This document shows, piece after piece, positions 45,178 through 53,360 of a stretch of DNA of 64,000 nucleotides. The notes under the pieces were generated by a model. That model worked only from the letters and a program-made list of their open reading frames with translations, did not search any database and was not told the DNA's origin. The translations under genes and the position numbers were made by a program. Every line of letters starts with the position of its first letter. Position 1 is the stretch's first letter. Source of the stretch: Deltaproteobacteria bacterium (GTDB lineage Bacteria; Myxococcota_A; Polyangia; Polyangiales; Ga0077539). The stretch spans positions 1 to 64,000 of the forward strand of contig JACRDB010000019.1 of the NCBI GenBank assembly GCA_016218725.1, given 5' to 3'.

Positions 45178-46398
45178 TTACGGCCTCGCCCGCACGCCGC
45201 CCCCCAGCGCCGCCTGCACCACCGGGAGGCGCAGCGCGCGCACCCGCTCGTCCACCCCTCGGAGCGGCACCACCTGCAGCTCGCCCCCCTGGTGGCTGAG
45301 CCACAGCACGTTGGCGTAGAGCCCCGTCACCGCGAGCCTCCCGTCGTCGCCGCGGGTGAAGGTGACATGCAACAGCGCGCTCTCCCGGAGCGTCGGGTCG
45401 TACACCCATGGGCTCTGCGCGATGGACGCCTCGCCGATCCCCGGGTGCCACCCTCCCCCGTGGGACGACACCAGCGCCCCCAGGGACCACGCCAGCACCC
45501 CATCGCCCCGCGGCGTGGCCACGCGCTCGACGGGTCCGAGGCGGTCGCTCCCATGGCACACCACCACGTCGGCGCCGGCCTCCAGCGCCGCGGTGGCCCA
45601 GCCCCGGCGGGTGGCGTCCCAGGCCCTACCCCGCTCCGTCGCGTGGGTGAGGCTCAGCACCACCACGTCGGCCTGGTCCCTCGCCGCGCGCACGGTGTCC
45701 AGAAGGTGCCGAGGGTCCTCCTCGGAACCGAGGGCCTCCACCCTCGGACGCCCTTCGGCGTCGGGCTCCAGCCCTCTCCCGCTGGCGTTGTAGCCCAGGA
45801 GCGCCACGCGGAGACCGCCGCGCTCCAGCACCACCGCCGGGCACGGATGGTCCGCCGCCGCGCAAGCCCCCAGGGCCTGAACGCCCGCCCCACGCAGCGC
45901 CGCCAGCGTGTCCGACACGCCACCGGGGCCCAGGTCCAGCGCGCGCTCGCTTGCCACGTCCAGCGCGTCGAAGCCCACCCTCGCCAGGTCCCGGGCGTAC
46001 TCCTGGGGGGCGCCCCAGCGCCCGGGACGCGCGCCCGCCAGCGTCTGCGGCGCGCCGAGCGAGCCCCGGAGCGAGGCCACGGCGATCGCGTGCGGCCTCA
46101 AGAATGACGCCACCGGCCCCAGCACCCACCCCAGGCGCCCGCCCTCGCGGTGCACCTCGGCCTGGTGCACCACCGGCGGCGAGAGCACCAGGTCCCCGGT
46201 CAAGGTCAGGAGAACCCGTCGCGAGGCCCCGGCGTCCGGTGCGACCGCGTCCGTAGCCGCGTCCGACGCCGCGATCCCAACGTCCCAAAGGGCACCCTGG
46301 TCGCGTGTTGCGACGTCCGAGGGCGCCGCGTCCGGGGAAGCTCCGCGCCCGCGGCAGCCCGCCAGGAGCGCCACGAGCGCCGCTCCCCAGCACGACAT
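45178..46398 (-). CDS. CapA-like (PGA_cap metallophosphatase fold) lipoprotein
   Basis: A 406-residue predicted lipoprotein. The ATG at 46398 gives a signal ending VALLAGC, then an Asp/Ala linker. The domain opens with LLTLTGDLVLSPPVV (family GDxxL) and continues with FDALDVASERALDLG, LRVALLGYNAS, DVVVLSLTHATERG, DVVVCHGSDRLGPVE and GVLAWSLGALV, the order of poly-gamma-glutamate synthesis protein CapA. The first Asp/His metal ligands are less clear than in classical CapA. The frame extension upstream to 46974 is shadow. It is followed upstream by the DsbD-N-like lipoprotein gene. Confidence 0.72.
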   Translation of the reverse strand: MSCWGAALVALLAGCRGRGASPDAAPSDVATRDQGALWDVGIAASDAATDAVAPDAGASRRVLLTLTGDLVLSPPVVHQAEVHREGGRLGWVLGPVASFLRPHAIAVASLRGSLGAPQTLAGARPGRWGAPQEYARDLARVGFDALDVASERALDLGPGGVSDTLAALRGAGVQALGACAAADHPCPAVVLERGGLRVALLGYNASGRGLEPDAEGRPRVEALGSEEDPRHLLDTVRAARDQADVVVLSLTHATERGRAWDATRRGWATAALEAGADVVVCHGSDRLGPVERVATPRGDGVLAWSLGALVSSHGGGWHPGIGEASIAQSPWVYDPTLRESALLHVTFTRGDDGRLAVTGLYANVLWLSHQGGELQVVPLRGVDERVRALRLPVVQAALGGGVRARP

Positions 46399-46424
46399 CG
46401 TCCACGCCCCCACCGCGGGCACTG

Positions 46425-46952
46425 TCAGGGCAGCGCCACCGCGAAGGTGCGCGTCTCCGGCACGCAGTTCTCCGCGGAGCACACCGCGAAGCGCGCCCGA
46501 CCCTGCACCCTCGCCCCCGGCGCCGTCGTGTGGATCGGGAACGCGAAGCGCGCCCCCGCCTGCGTGTACTCGGCCGCGTCCTCCCGCCGGAGCGTGCTCT
46601 TGGACGCCGTGGCGTTGGCCAGCTCCAGCTCGATCGCGATCGGGTATTGCTCGTTCACATGGTACCCCGTGGTCCCGTGGAGCTCGAAATTGAAGGTCGT
46701 GTCCCCCGGCGACGGAATGGGCGCCAGCCCCACCACCAGCGTGTAGTTGGGACCGTTCAGGTCCTGCCTCGCCGTCGCCGCCTGGGGCCCGCCCTGAGCG
46801 CCCAGGGTGTCGGGTGATGTAGGCGTGGGCTCCGTGGTGTGCGCGGGCGGCGTGGGCTGGGGGTCTGAGGTGTCTGGCGTGCGGCGCTTGCACGCTTGCG
46901 CGCCGAGGGCGACACAGAGCGCGAGGGGGAGGAGAGGGCGTGCCTGACGCAT
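46425..46952 (-). CDS. Lipoprotein with DsbD-N-terminal-like domain
   Basis: A 175-residue predicted lipoprotein. The ATG at 46952 gives MRQARPLLPLALCVALGAQAC with the lipobox ending in Cys, then a Thr/Pro-rich linker. The C-terminal 100 residues form one Ig-like beta domain ending RARFAVCSAENCVPETRTFAV, reminiscent of the CxxxxCxP region of the DsbD N-terminal thiol-exchange domain. The resemblance is moderate. It lies 26 bases upstream of the CapA-like gene on the same strand. Confidence 0.65.
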   Translation of the reverse strand: MRQARPLLPLALCVALGAQACKRRTPDTSDPQPTPPAHTTEPTPTSPDTLGAQGGPQAATARQDLNGPNYTLVVGLAPIPSPGDTTFNFELHGTTGYHVNEQYPIAIELELANATASKSTLRREDAAEYTQAGARFAFPIHTTAPGARVQGRARFAVCSAENCVPETRTFAVALP

Positions 46953-47051
46953 CGGATGGCCGAGGGGGTACCACGTCCGGCCCTGCGGCGCCACGCGCCG
47001 AGAACCCCTTCCTCTTGACCTCCCGGGCGTCCTCGACTCACGATCCCCTCG

Positions 47052-47660
47052 ATGGAGGCCCGCGGCTCGCTGCTCGTGGTGACCTGGAGCGCGCTGGCGT
47101 GCGCGTCCGCCGCGCCTTGTGGGCCCTCCAGGGCGTGCGGCCTGCCGAGCCTGGTGCCCGCCCCCGGGGCCACCATGGAGTCCCGGGTGGCCCTCGCCTG
47201 GGCCGACCGCGCCGCGGGCCAGGGCCGTGACCTCTCCGGGCGAGACGCCCTGGGCGTCGGCCGCCGGAGGGTCTACCTGGGCTTCCAGGTGCCCACGGAG
47301 GCCCTCGAGGGGCGCCTGGAGCGGGCTCTCCTGGTGCTGGTGCCCGACCCCGGCTGGAGCCCCTCGGGCGCCCGGGGCTCGGTGCGCGTGAGGGCGGTGC
47401 TGACGCCCTGGACCGCGGAGTCCACGGCCCCCGGGGCGGAGCCCTCGCTGGGCGGCGAGGTGCTCGCCGAGGCGAGGCTCCCCGCGGACGCCAGGGCCGT
47501 CGTGCGGCTGGAGGTGACCCCGGCGCTCCTGGCCTGGCGCGCGGGCACCGGCGGCACCGGGGACCTGTGCCTCGAGGCCGACGGGGACGGGGTGAGCTTC
47601 GTGGGCGTCGGGGCCCTGGACCCCGCGGAGCGCCCGAGGCTGGAGGTGCAGTACCGATGA
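47052..47660 (+). CDS. Secreted DNRLRE-like domain protein
   Basis: A 202-residue protein with a short N-terminal hydrophobic signal (LLVVTWSALACASA). A single beta-rich domain follows: SRVALAWADRAAGQGRDLSG, RRVYLGFQVPTEALEG, LLVLVPD, VRAVLTPW, EVTPALLAWRAG and FVGVGALDPAERPRLEVQY. That strand order matches DNRLRE/carbohydrate-binding-like modules of secreted proteins. Its TGA overlaps the kinase ATG (ATGA), so the two are translated together. Function unknown. Confidence 0.65.
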   Translation: MEARGSLLVVTWSALACASAAPCGPSRACGLPSLVPAPGATMESRVALAWADRAAGQGRDLSGRDALGVGRRRVYLGFQVPTEALEGRLERALLVLVPDPGWSPSGARGSVRVRAVLTPWTAESTAPGAEPSLGGEVLAEARLPADARAVVRLEVTPALLAWRAGTGGTGDLCLEADGDGVSFVGVGALDPAERPRLEVQYR

Positions 47661-49051
47661 AGCGCGCCCGGCCCGTCGGGAAATATCACCTCCTGGACCG
47701 CGTCGGCAGCGGCGGCATGGCCGAGGTGTACCGCGCCCGCGTGCGCGACGCGGACTGCAACGAGACCCTGGTGGCCATGAAGCGCGTCCTCGGGATGTAC
47801 TCCGACGACCCGAGCTTCGTGAAGATGCTCGTGGCCGAGTACCAGCTCTCGGCGCTCCTGGAGCACCCGAACATCGCGAGGATCTTCGAGCTCCTGCGCA
47901 CCGACGACGGGTACTACATCGTCATGGAGCACGTGGACGGCAAGGACCTGCGCTCCACGCTCCAGCGCGGCGTCGAGTGCGGCCGCCCGGTGGACGTCTT
48001 CGACGCCGCGTACCTCATGGCCCGCGCCGTGGACGGCCTGGACCACGCCCACACCGCCGTGGCCCCGGACGGCAGGCCCCTGCAGCTCGTGCACCGCGAC
48101 TTCTCGCCGTCCAACATCCTCGTGGGCTACGACGGGAGCGTGAAGATCATTGATTTTGGCATCGCCAAGGCCAACGTCCAGCGGGACCGCACCGCCGTCG
48201 GGATCATCAAGGGCAAGGTGCGGTACATGTCCCCGGAGCAGGCCAACGGGGACAACGCCCTCACCGGCCAGAGCGATGTCTTCTCCGCCGGGAGTGTGCT
48301 CTACGAGATGCTCACCGGCCGCGCGGCCTTCTCCGCGGCGTCGGAGCTGGAGCTCATCTACACGGTGCGCCGCGCCCAGCCCACGCCCGTCCGGGAGCTC
48401 GCGCCGCACGTCCCGGAGGCCCTCTGCGGCATCGTCGAGCGGGCCATGGCCCGCGGCCGCGGCGAGCGCTTCCCGGACGCGGCCACCTTCCGCGAGGCCC
48501 TGGTCACGTTCCTCCGGGCCTTCATGCCAGGGTACCGCCGCACGCGCCTGGCCAACTGGATGAAGACCATCTGGGCCCCGGAGATCGAAGCGGAGATCAA
48601 CACCCTGATGGAGTTCGCCGGCAGCGACGACCCCGTGGCCGCCTCGGAGAACCTCCTGGAGAGCGCCTCGCTGGAGCAGTCCCTCCAGGCCGCGGGCGTG
48701 CGAGCGCCCGTGGACGACCTCTTCGCCTCGCACTTCGCGGACATGTTCGAGGCCATGCCAGACCCCGGCGACGACGTCTCCAACCGCAACACCGTCCCGC
48801 CCGCCATGGAGCTCGGTGAGTTCGACGTGGCCACGGTGCCCGAGAGCCGGCAGTCACGCCTCGGGATCCTCCGCTCGGACCACCTCGACGCCGCCACGGT
48901 GCCCGAGCGCCCCGCCCTGCGCGTGGACCACCTCGACGCCGTCACCGTGCCCGAGCGCCCCGCCGTACACATCCACGACGAGGGCGAGAACCCCGACCGC
49001 ACCACCAGCCCCCTCAAGCGCTCTCCCCCAAGGGCTCGCAAGCCCCGGTGA
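47657..49051 (+). CDS. Hanks-type serine/threonine protein kinase
   Basis: A 464-residue kinase. The domain fills residues 8-275: Gly loop VGSGGMAEVY, Lys in VAMKRVL, catalytic HRDFSPSNIL, DFGIAK and the SPEQ segment in place of APE. There is no obvious membrane helix, so it is probably cytosolic. The C-terminal 180 residues are Asp/Glu/Pro-rich and end in a Pro/Arg/Lys tail. They contain two tandem 16-residue units (DHLDAATVPERPALRV type) whose Thr-Val-Pro could be phosphorylation sites; that is inference. ATG 47657 is coupled to the upstream gene, and the stop overlaps the FGE-type gene start (GTGA). Confidence 0.93.
   Translation: MKRARPVGKYHLLDRVGSGGMAEVYRARVRDADCNETLVAMKRVLGMYSDDPSFVKMLVAEYQLSALLEHPNIARIFELLRTDDGYYIVMEHVDGKDLRSTLQRGVECGRPVDVFDAAYLMARAVDGLDHAHTAVAPDGRPLQLVHRDFSPSNILVGYDGSVKIIDFGIAKANVQRDRTAVGIIKGKVRYMSPEQANGDNALTGQSDVFSAGSVLYEMLTGRAAFSAASELELIYTVRRAQPTPVRELAPHVPEALCGIVERAMARGRGERFPDAATFREALVTFLRAFMPGYRRTRLANWMKTIWAPEIEAEINTLMEFAGSDDPVAASENLLESASLEQSLQAAGVRAPVDDLFASHFADMFEAMPDPGDDVSNRNTVPPAMELGEFDVATVPESRQSRLGILRSDHLDAATVPERPALRVDHLDAVTVPERPAVHIHDEGENPDRTTSPLKRSPPRARKPR
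48878..48973 (+). repeat. 48-bp tandem repeat in the kinase tail (2 units)
   Basis: Two adjacent 48-base units coding DHLDAATVPERPALRV and DHLDAVTVPERPAVHI. A degenerate third unit (EFDVATVPES) lies just upstream at about 48817-48846. Confidence 0.8.
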
Positions 49052-49962
49052 GAGCGCTCGCCGCGGTCACCCTCGGGGTCCTGGCCTGCGCCGGGCGCGG
49101 CCGGGCGCCCGCCGCGCCCTCGACCAGCCAGGCGCCTACGGGCGTCGTAAACACCGACTCCGTCGCACCCTCCGAGGGTGCGGCGTCCATGCCGCAGGTG
49201 CCGTCGACCTCGCCGTGTGCGCCCTCCGGGGACGGGAGGGTGTGCTTCCCGGCGGGCCTGGGGTCCTTCGGGCGCTCCGGTCCGGAGGGAGTCTTTGAAG
49301 AGCGACCCCAGCATGCGGCGAGGCTTCGGGCCTTTGAGATCGACCGCCGGGAGGTCACCGCGGGGGCCTATGGGGCTTGCGTGGCCGAGGGGCGCTGCGC
49401 GGCGCCCGGGTGTGAGGCTCCGGGCGCGGCGGAGCCGGTGCGCTGCGTCTCCTGGCAGGACGCCATGGCCTACTGCGCGTTTGTCCGCGCGAGGCTCCCC
49501 ACGGAGGCCGAGTGGGAGCGCGCCGCGGCAGGCACCGTGGACGCGCCCAGGGCCTTCCCCTGGGGCTCCACGGTGGAGGGAACCACGGAGGACGTGACCC
49601 CCGAGGGCGTGAGGGACCTCGGCGGGGGCGTCGCCGAGTGGACCCTGGACCCCGGGGGCTTCTACCCCTCGCTCCCCAGGCCCGAGCCCCTGGACGCTGG
49701 CGCCATGGTGAACTTCGCGATGGACGCCGCGGTGGACACGACGGACGCGATGGACGTGGCGCGGGAGCCCGTGGAGCGCACGGAGGCCGGGGTGGTGATC
49801 CTCGACGATCCGAGGGGGCCGTCCAGGTCCCCCTGGAGGGTCGCCCGCGGGGGTGACAGCACCCTCCCGGTGGCCCGTCGGACCAGCACCCTGCGGCGCT
49901 TTCGGCTGCCGCCCGACCGCCTCCCGTGGGTGGGCTTCCGCTGCGCGGCGTCGCTGCCGTAG
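49048..49962 (+). CDS. FGE-sulfatase (SUMF1-type) domain lipoprotein
   Basis: A 304-residue protein with GTG start and signal MRALAAVTLGVLAC (lipobox), then a Pro/Ser linker. The FGE-type domain shows FEIDRREVTAGAYGACVAEG, CVSWQDAMAYCAFV, RLPTEAEWERAAAG, FPWGS, DLGGGVAEWTLD, SPWRVARGGD and VGFRCA, the standard order. The catalytic Cys pair of true formylglycine enzymes is not evident, so it is probably a binding or scaffold relative. The four-base overlap with the kinase gene suggests they work together, as kinase/FGE pairs do elsewhere in myxobacteria. Confidence 0.82.
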   Translation: MRALAAVTLGVLACAGRGRAPAAPSTSQAPTGVVNTDSVAPSEGAASMPQVPSTSPCAPSGDGRVCFPAGLGSFGRSGPEGVFEERPQHAARLRAFEIDRREVTAGAYGACVAEGRCAAPGCEAPGAAEPVRCVSWQDAMAYCAFVRARLPTEAEWERAAAGTVDAPRAFPWGSTVEGTTEDVTPEGVRDLGGGVAEWTLDPGGFYPSLPRPEPLDAGAMVNFAMDAAVDTTDAMDVAREPVERTEAGVVILDDPRGPSRSPWRVARGGDSTLPVARRTSTLRRFRLPPDRLPWVGFRCAASLP

Positions 49963-49966
49963 GGGC

Positions 49967-50890
49967 CTACTCCGCGGGGAGACCTCGCAGCGCCCGGTCG
50001 TGGAAGAGCAGCATCTCCACGCCGCCGGCCCCGCGGTTGAACACATAGTCGTGGGGACCCTCGACCACGCGCAGGTCGTGGGCGATCCCTCGGGCGCTCA
50101 TCGCGGCGTCCAGGGCCAGGATGTGGCGCCGGAAGATGTCCCGGGTGCTGGTCACCAGCCGCACCCGCTGCGAGGGGCGCGAGGGAGACGCGCGATGGCG
50201 CCCCAGCACCAGCGCGACGCGGTCGTTCACCGCGGGCTGGAGCGCCCCCACGACGCCGAAGAGCTCCGGGTGCTCGAAGCCCAGCGTAAGGGCCTGGAAG
50301 CCCCCGAGGGACACCCCGTCCACGCCGGTGGCCTCGCGGGTCGCGAGCACCGGCAGCTCCCGGCGCGCCCTCGGCACGAGCACCTGCACCACCCAGTCGC
50401 TGTAGGCGTCCTGGAGGGCCCCGGCCTCCGCGGGGAGCACGTCGGGGGTGAAGGGCGCCACCACCGCCACGCCCTGGTAGGGCCTCCGGGCGAGGTCGGC
50501 CCGTAGTGTATTGAAGCGGGAGGCGGCCACGAAGCCCAGGAAGGCCTCGCGCCGCAGGGGCGAGCGCCGCAGCTCCGCGTCGCTGGCGCCGAGCTCGTAG
50601 TCCCGGCTCCACGCGAAGGCGCCCCGCTGGACCCCGCGGAGGGACTCGCCCCAGCCGTGGAAGCACACCAGGAGCGGGAGGCGCTCCGAGGGCGAGCGCC
50701 GCGTCGGGAGCAGCACCACGGCCCTCAGGGGCCCGATCGGCGAGCGCGGGAAATCCCAGACCGTGGGGTTGAGCGTGGAGGGCCTGGGGTGCGGGGCCTG
50801 GGCGCCCGCGGGCTCGCAGCCGAGGGGGGAGAGGCCCGCGGCCGCGAGGCCCTGGAGGAGCGCGCGGCGCTCGAGGCGGGGCCTCGTCAG
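49967..50890 (-). CDS. Esterase-D-like alpha/beta-hydrolase, lipoprotein (CTG start proposed)
   Basis: A 307-residue predicted lipoprotein esterase. The mature domain has LLVCFHGWGESL (oxyanion region), the nucleophile elbow GVDGVSLGGFQAL, HPELFGVVGALQP and a His in EGPHDYVFNRG. The signal-like segment ERRALLQGLAAAGLSPLGC follows directly after the stop of the upstream Cys-rich gene. No in-frame ATG, GTG or TTG precedes it, only CTG at 50890, which overlaps that stop (CTGA). I therefore propose a coupled CTG start. An internal GTG would remove the signal. It is convergent with the FGE gene, 4 bases apart. Confidence 0.75.
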   Translation of the reverse strand: MTRPRLERRALLQGLAAAGLSPLGCEPAGAQAPHPRPSTLNPTVWDFPRSPIGPLRAVVLLPTRRSPSERLPLLVCFHGWGESLRGVQRGAFAWSRDYELGASDAELRRSPLRREAFLGFVAASRFNTLRADLARRPYQGVAVVAPFTPDVLPAEAGALQDAYSDWVVQVLVPRARRELPVLATREATGVDGVSLGGFQALTLGFEHPELFGVVGALQPAVNDRVALVLGRHRASPSRPSQRVRLVTSTRDIFRRHILALDAAMSARGIAHDLRVVEGPHDYVFNRGAGGVEMLLFHDRALRGLPAE

Positions 50891-53220
50891 GGGATGCCCC
50901 GGCAGGAGCCGAAGACACAGAACTGCCCACGCGGGCAGGCGTTCCCGCAGCGGGCGCAGTTGGCCGGGTCGAAGTTCACGTTGGTGCAGCGGCCCCCGCA
51001 GCTCGACAGCGGCGGCGGGCAGGCGCAGGTCCCGCCGATGCAGGCCTGCATGGCGGGGCACACGTTCCCGCAGCGCCCGCAGTTGGACAGGTCGTTGTTG
51101 GAGTTCACGCACCGTCCGCCGCACTCCAGCGACGGGGGCGGGCACCCGCAGCGGCCGCTGATGCAGAACTGCGTGGCGGGGCAGCGGTTCCCGCAGGCGC
51201 CGCAGTTGGTCGGGTCGTTGTTGGTGTTGATGCACCGGCCGCCGCAGCTCGACAGCGGCGGCGAGCAGGTGCAGCGCCCGCCCACGCAGGCCTGCGTAGG
51301 CGCGCACATGTTCCCGCAGGCGCCGCAGTCGAGCGGGCTCGCGTTGATGTTCACGCAGAAGCCCCCGCAGAGCACCGTGGTCCCGGGGCATGCGCAGCGC
51401 CCGCCCATGCAGGGCGTCCCCGCCGCGCATGCGACCCCGCACCCGCCGCAGTTGCGCGGGTCCGTGCCGGTGTCCACGCAGGCCGCGCCGCACGCCGTCC
51501 TCGGGGCCATGCACGTGGGGGTGGCCACGCAGCGGCCCCCGGTGCAGGTGGACCCGGGCATGCACACATTTCCGCACATCCCGCAATTGGCGGGGTCGGA
51601 GCTGGTGTCCACGCAGCGGTCGCCGCAGGTGGCGCGCGGCGGCGGGCACGGGGTGCCGCAGCGGCCATCCACGCAGACGGCGGTGCCGGCGCAGGTGATG
51701 CCGCAGCCGCCGCAGTTGGACGGGTCACTCCGGATGTCCGTGCAGCCGCTGCCGCACTCGATCTCCGGGGCGACGCAGCGGGAGGCGCACATCCCGCCCG
51801 TGCATGCCGCCCCGTCCGGGCAGGCGTTGCCGCAGCGGCCGCAGTTCGCGGGGTCCGTGGTGGGGTCGAGGCAGCGGCCGGAGCACATGATCTGCGGCGG
51901 ACGGCAGGAGGTCCCGATGCACATGCCCCCGGCGCACATCTGCCCGGCGCCGCAGACGCGGCCGCAGGCGCCGCAGTTGCGGGGGTCCGTCTGGAGGTTG
52001 GTGCACCCGGCGGGGCACTGGGAGTTCGGGGGCATGCAGCCCGGGGGCGTGCCGCAGCGGCCGAGGAGGCAGAGCTCCCCGGCGCCGCAGCGGTTGCCAC
52101 AGCGGCCGCAGTTGGTGGGGTCGATGCGGAAGTCCGTGCAGCCGCCGTTGCACTCCACGAGGGGGACCGCGCAGCGGCTCTGGCAGCTCCCGAAGGAGCA
52201 GAGCTGCCCGGCGCCGCAGCGGTTGCCGCAGGAGCCGCAGTTGTTGGGGTCCGTGAGGGTGATCACGCAGGTCCCGCCGCAGCGCGCCGTGGGGAAGGGG
52301 CAGGTGACCATGCACGTGCCGATGGCGCATGCGGCCCCTGGGGGGCAGCTGCGGCCGCAGCCGCCGCAGTGGGCGGGGTCGTTCTGGGTGTTCACGCAAG
52401 CGGCCCCGCAGGCGACGTTGGGCGCCGCGCAGGTGCTGACGCAAGCGCCCGCGGAGCACACCTGGCCGGCGGCGCAGCGGTTGCCGCAGGCGCCGCAGTT
52501 GGCCGGGTCCGTGCGGGGGTTCACGCAGGCGCCGCCGCAGTCGAGGAAGCCCTCGGTGCACACCGTGGAGCAGATCCCCGCGGCGCAGACGGAGCCCGCG
52601 CGGCAGAGGTTGCCGCACCCGCCGCAGTTGTTCCGGTCGGCGCGCAGGTCCACGCAGCGCATGCCGCAGAGCGTCTGCCCCGGCGAGCAGATGGACGCGC
52701 AGCTCCCGGCGGAGCATGTCTCCGTGGGCCCGCAGGCGACGCCGCAGCCGCCGCAGTTGAAGCGGTCCATGGAGATGTCCACGCAGGCCCCGGCGCAGTC
52801 CCGGGTCCCCGGCGGGCACACCGTCACGCACACGCCCCCGGAGCAGCGGGCGTTGGTGCCCGCGCAGGCGCGGCCGCAGAGCCCGCAGTTGCCCGGGTCT
52901 GAGGTGACGTCCACGCAGCGGTCGCCGCACATGGACAGCGGCGGCACGCACATCGGCGGGATGTCCGGCATGTCAATCGGCACGTCCACCGTATCGAAGG
53001 GAACGTCCACCGTATCGAAGGGAACGTCCACCGTATCGAAGGGCACGTCCGCCGTATCCACGGGCACGTCCGCGTCGGAGGTGTCCCCCGGGGCGTCTCC
53101 GTCGGCGGTGTCCCCCGGGACGTCCGAGCCGCTGTCCTCCGGCTCCAGCTCGGTCCGGCCGCAGCCCGCGCCGAGCAGGGCCGCAAAGGTCGCCACCATC
53201 GTCCAACGAAGCATCTTCAT
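50887..53220 (-). CDS. Cys-rich tandem-repeat lipoprotein (16 repeats)
   Basis: A 777-residue predicted lipoprotein (signal ending LLGAGC) with an Asp/Thr/Pro linker that contains DVPFDTV repeats. It then has 16 tandem modules of about 40 residues with the pattern CxxxCVxxxxDPxNCGxCGxxCxxGxxCxxGxC (for example DPANCGACGNRCAAGQVCSA). About 100 Cys in all should form disulfide-bonded knots outside the cell. Modules of this kind are frequent in large Myxococcota surface proteins. No catalytic domain is present. The stop overlaps the proposed CTG start of the esterase lipoprotein, so the pair may form a surface complex. Confidence 0.88.
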   Translation of the reverse strand: MKMLRWTMVATFAALLGAGCGRTELEPEDSGSDVPGDTADGDAPGDTSDADVPVDTADVPFDTVDVPFDTVDVPFDTVDVPIDMPDIPPMCVPPLSMCGDRCVDVTSDPGNCGLCGRACAGTNARCSGGVCVTVCPPGTRDCAGACVDISMDRFNCGGCGVACGPTETCSAGSCASICSPGQTLCGMRCVDLRADRNNCGGCGNLCRAGSVCAAGICSTVCTEGFLDCGGACVNPRTDPANCGACGNRCAAGQVCSAGACVSTCAAPNVACGAACVNTQNDPAHCGGCGRSCPPGAACAIGTCMVTCPFPTARCGGTCVITLTDPNNCGSCGNRCGAGQLCSFGSCQSRCAVPLVECNGGCTDFRIDPTNCGRCGNRCGAGELCLLGRCGTPPGCMPPNSQCPAGCTNLQTDPRNCGACGRVCGAGQMCAGGMCIGTSCRPPQIMCSGRCLDPTTDPANCGRCGNACPDGAACTGGMCASRCVAPEIECGSGCTDIRSDPSNCGGCGITCAGTAVCVDGRCGTPCPPPRATCGDRCVDTSSDPANCGMCGNVCMPGSTCTGGRCVATPTCMAPRTACGAACVDTGTDPRNCGGCGVACAAGTPCMGGRCACPGTTVLCGGFCVNINASPLDCGACGNMCAPTQACVGGRCTCSPPLSSCGGRCINTNNDPTNCGACGNRCPATQFCISGRCGCPPPSLECGGRCVNSNNDLSNCGRCGNVCPAMQACIGGTCACPPPLSSCGGRCTNVNFDPANCARCGNACPRGQFCVFGSCRGIP
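52982..53065. repeat. 21-bp tandem repeat coding DVPFDTV
   Basis: Three near-perfect and one imperfect copies of a 21-base unit (ACGTCCACCGTATCGAAGGG on the plus strand) in the linker of the Cys-rich lipoprotein. Its bases are unusually low in GC for this window, and the copy number is likely to vary by slippage in frame. Confidence 0.85.
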
Positions 53221-53360
53221 GGAAGTACCGTCCGGGTCTCTGGGTCGCCCGTCGAGGACCCCGAAGGGGGTCCTCCGCCGAGGGCATCATGCGACAATTC
53301 CACCGCCTCGTACAGCCCGCGACCCGGCGCCGGGTGCGGTCTACACTCCGCGCATCCGTG

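Noticed and set aside
50887..53220. Regular repeats suggestive of a CRISPR-like or satellite array
   Set aside because: The period is about 120 bases with variable third positions and it codes a Cys-rich protein. There are no unique spacers between identical repeats.
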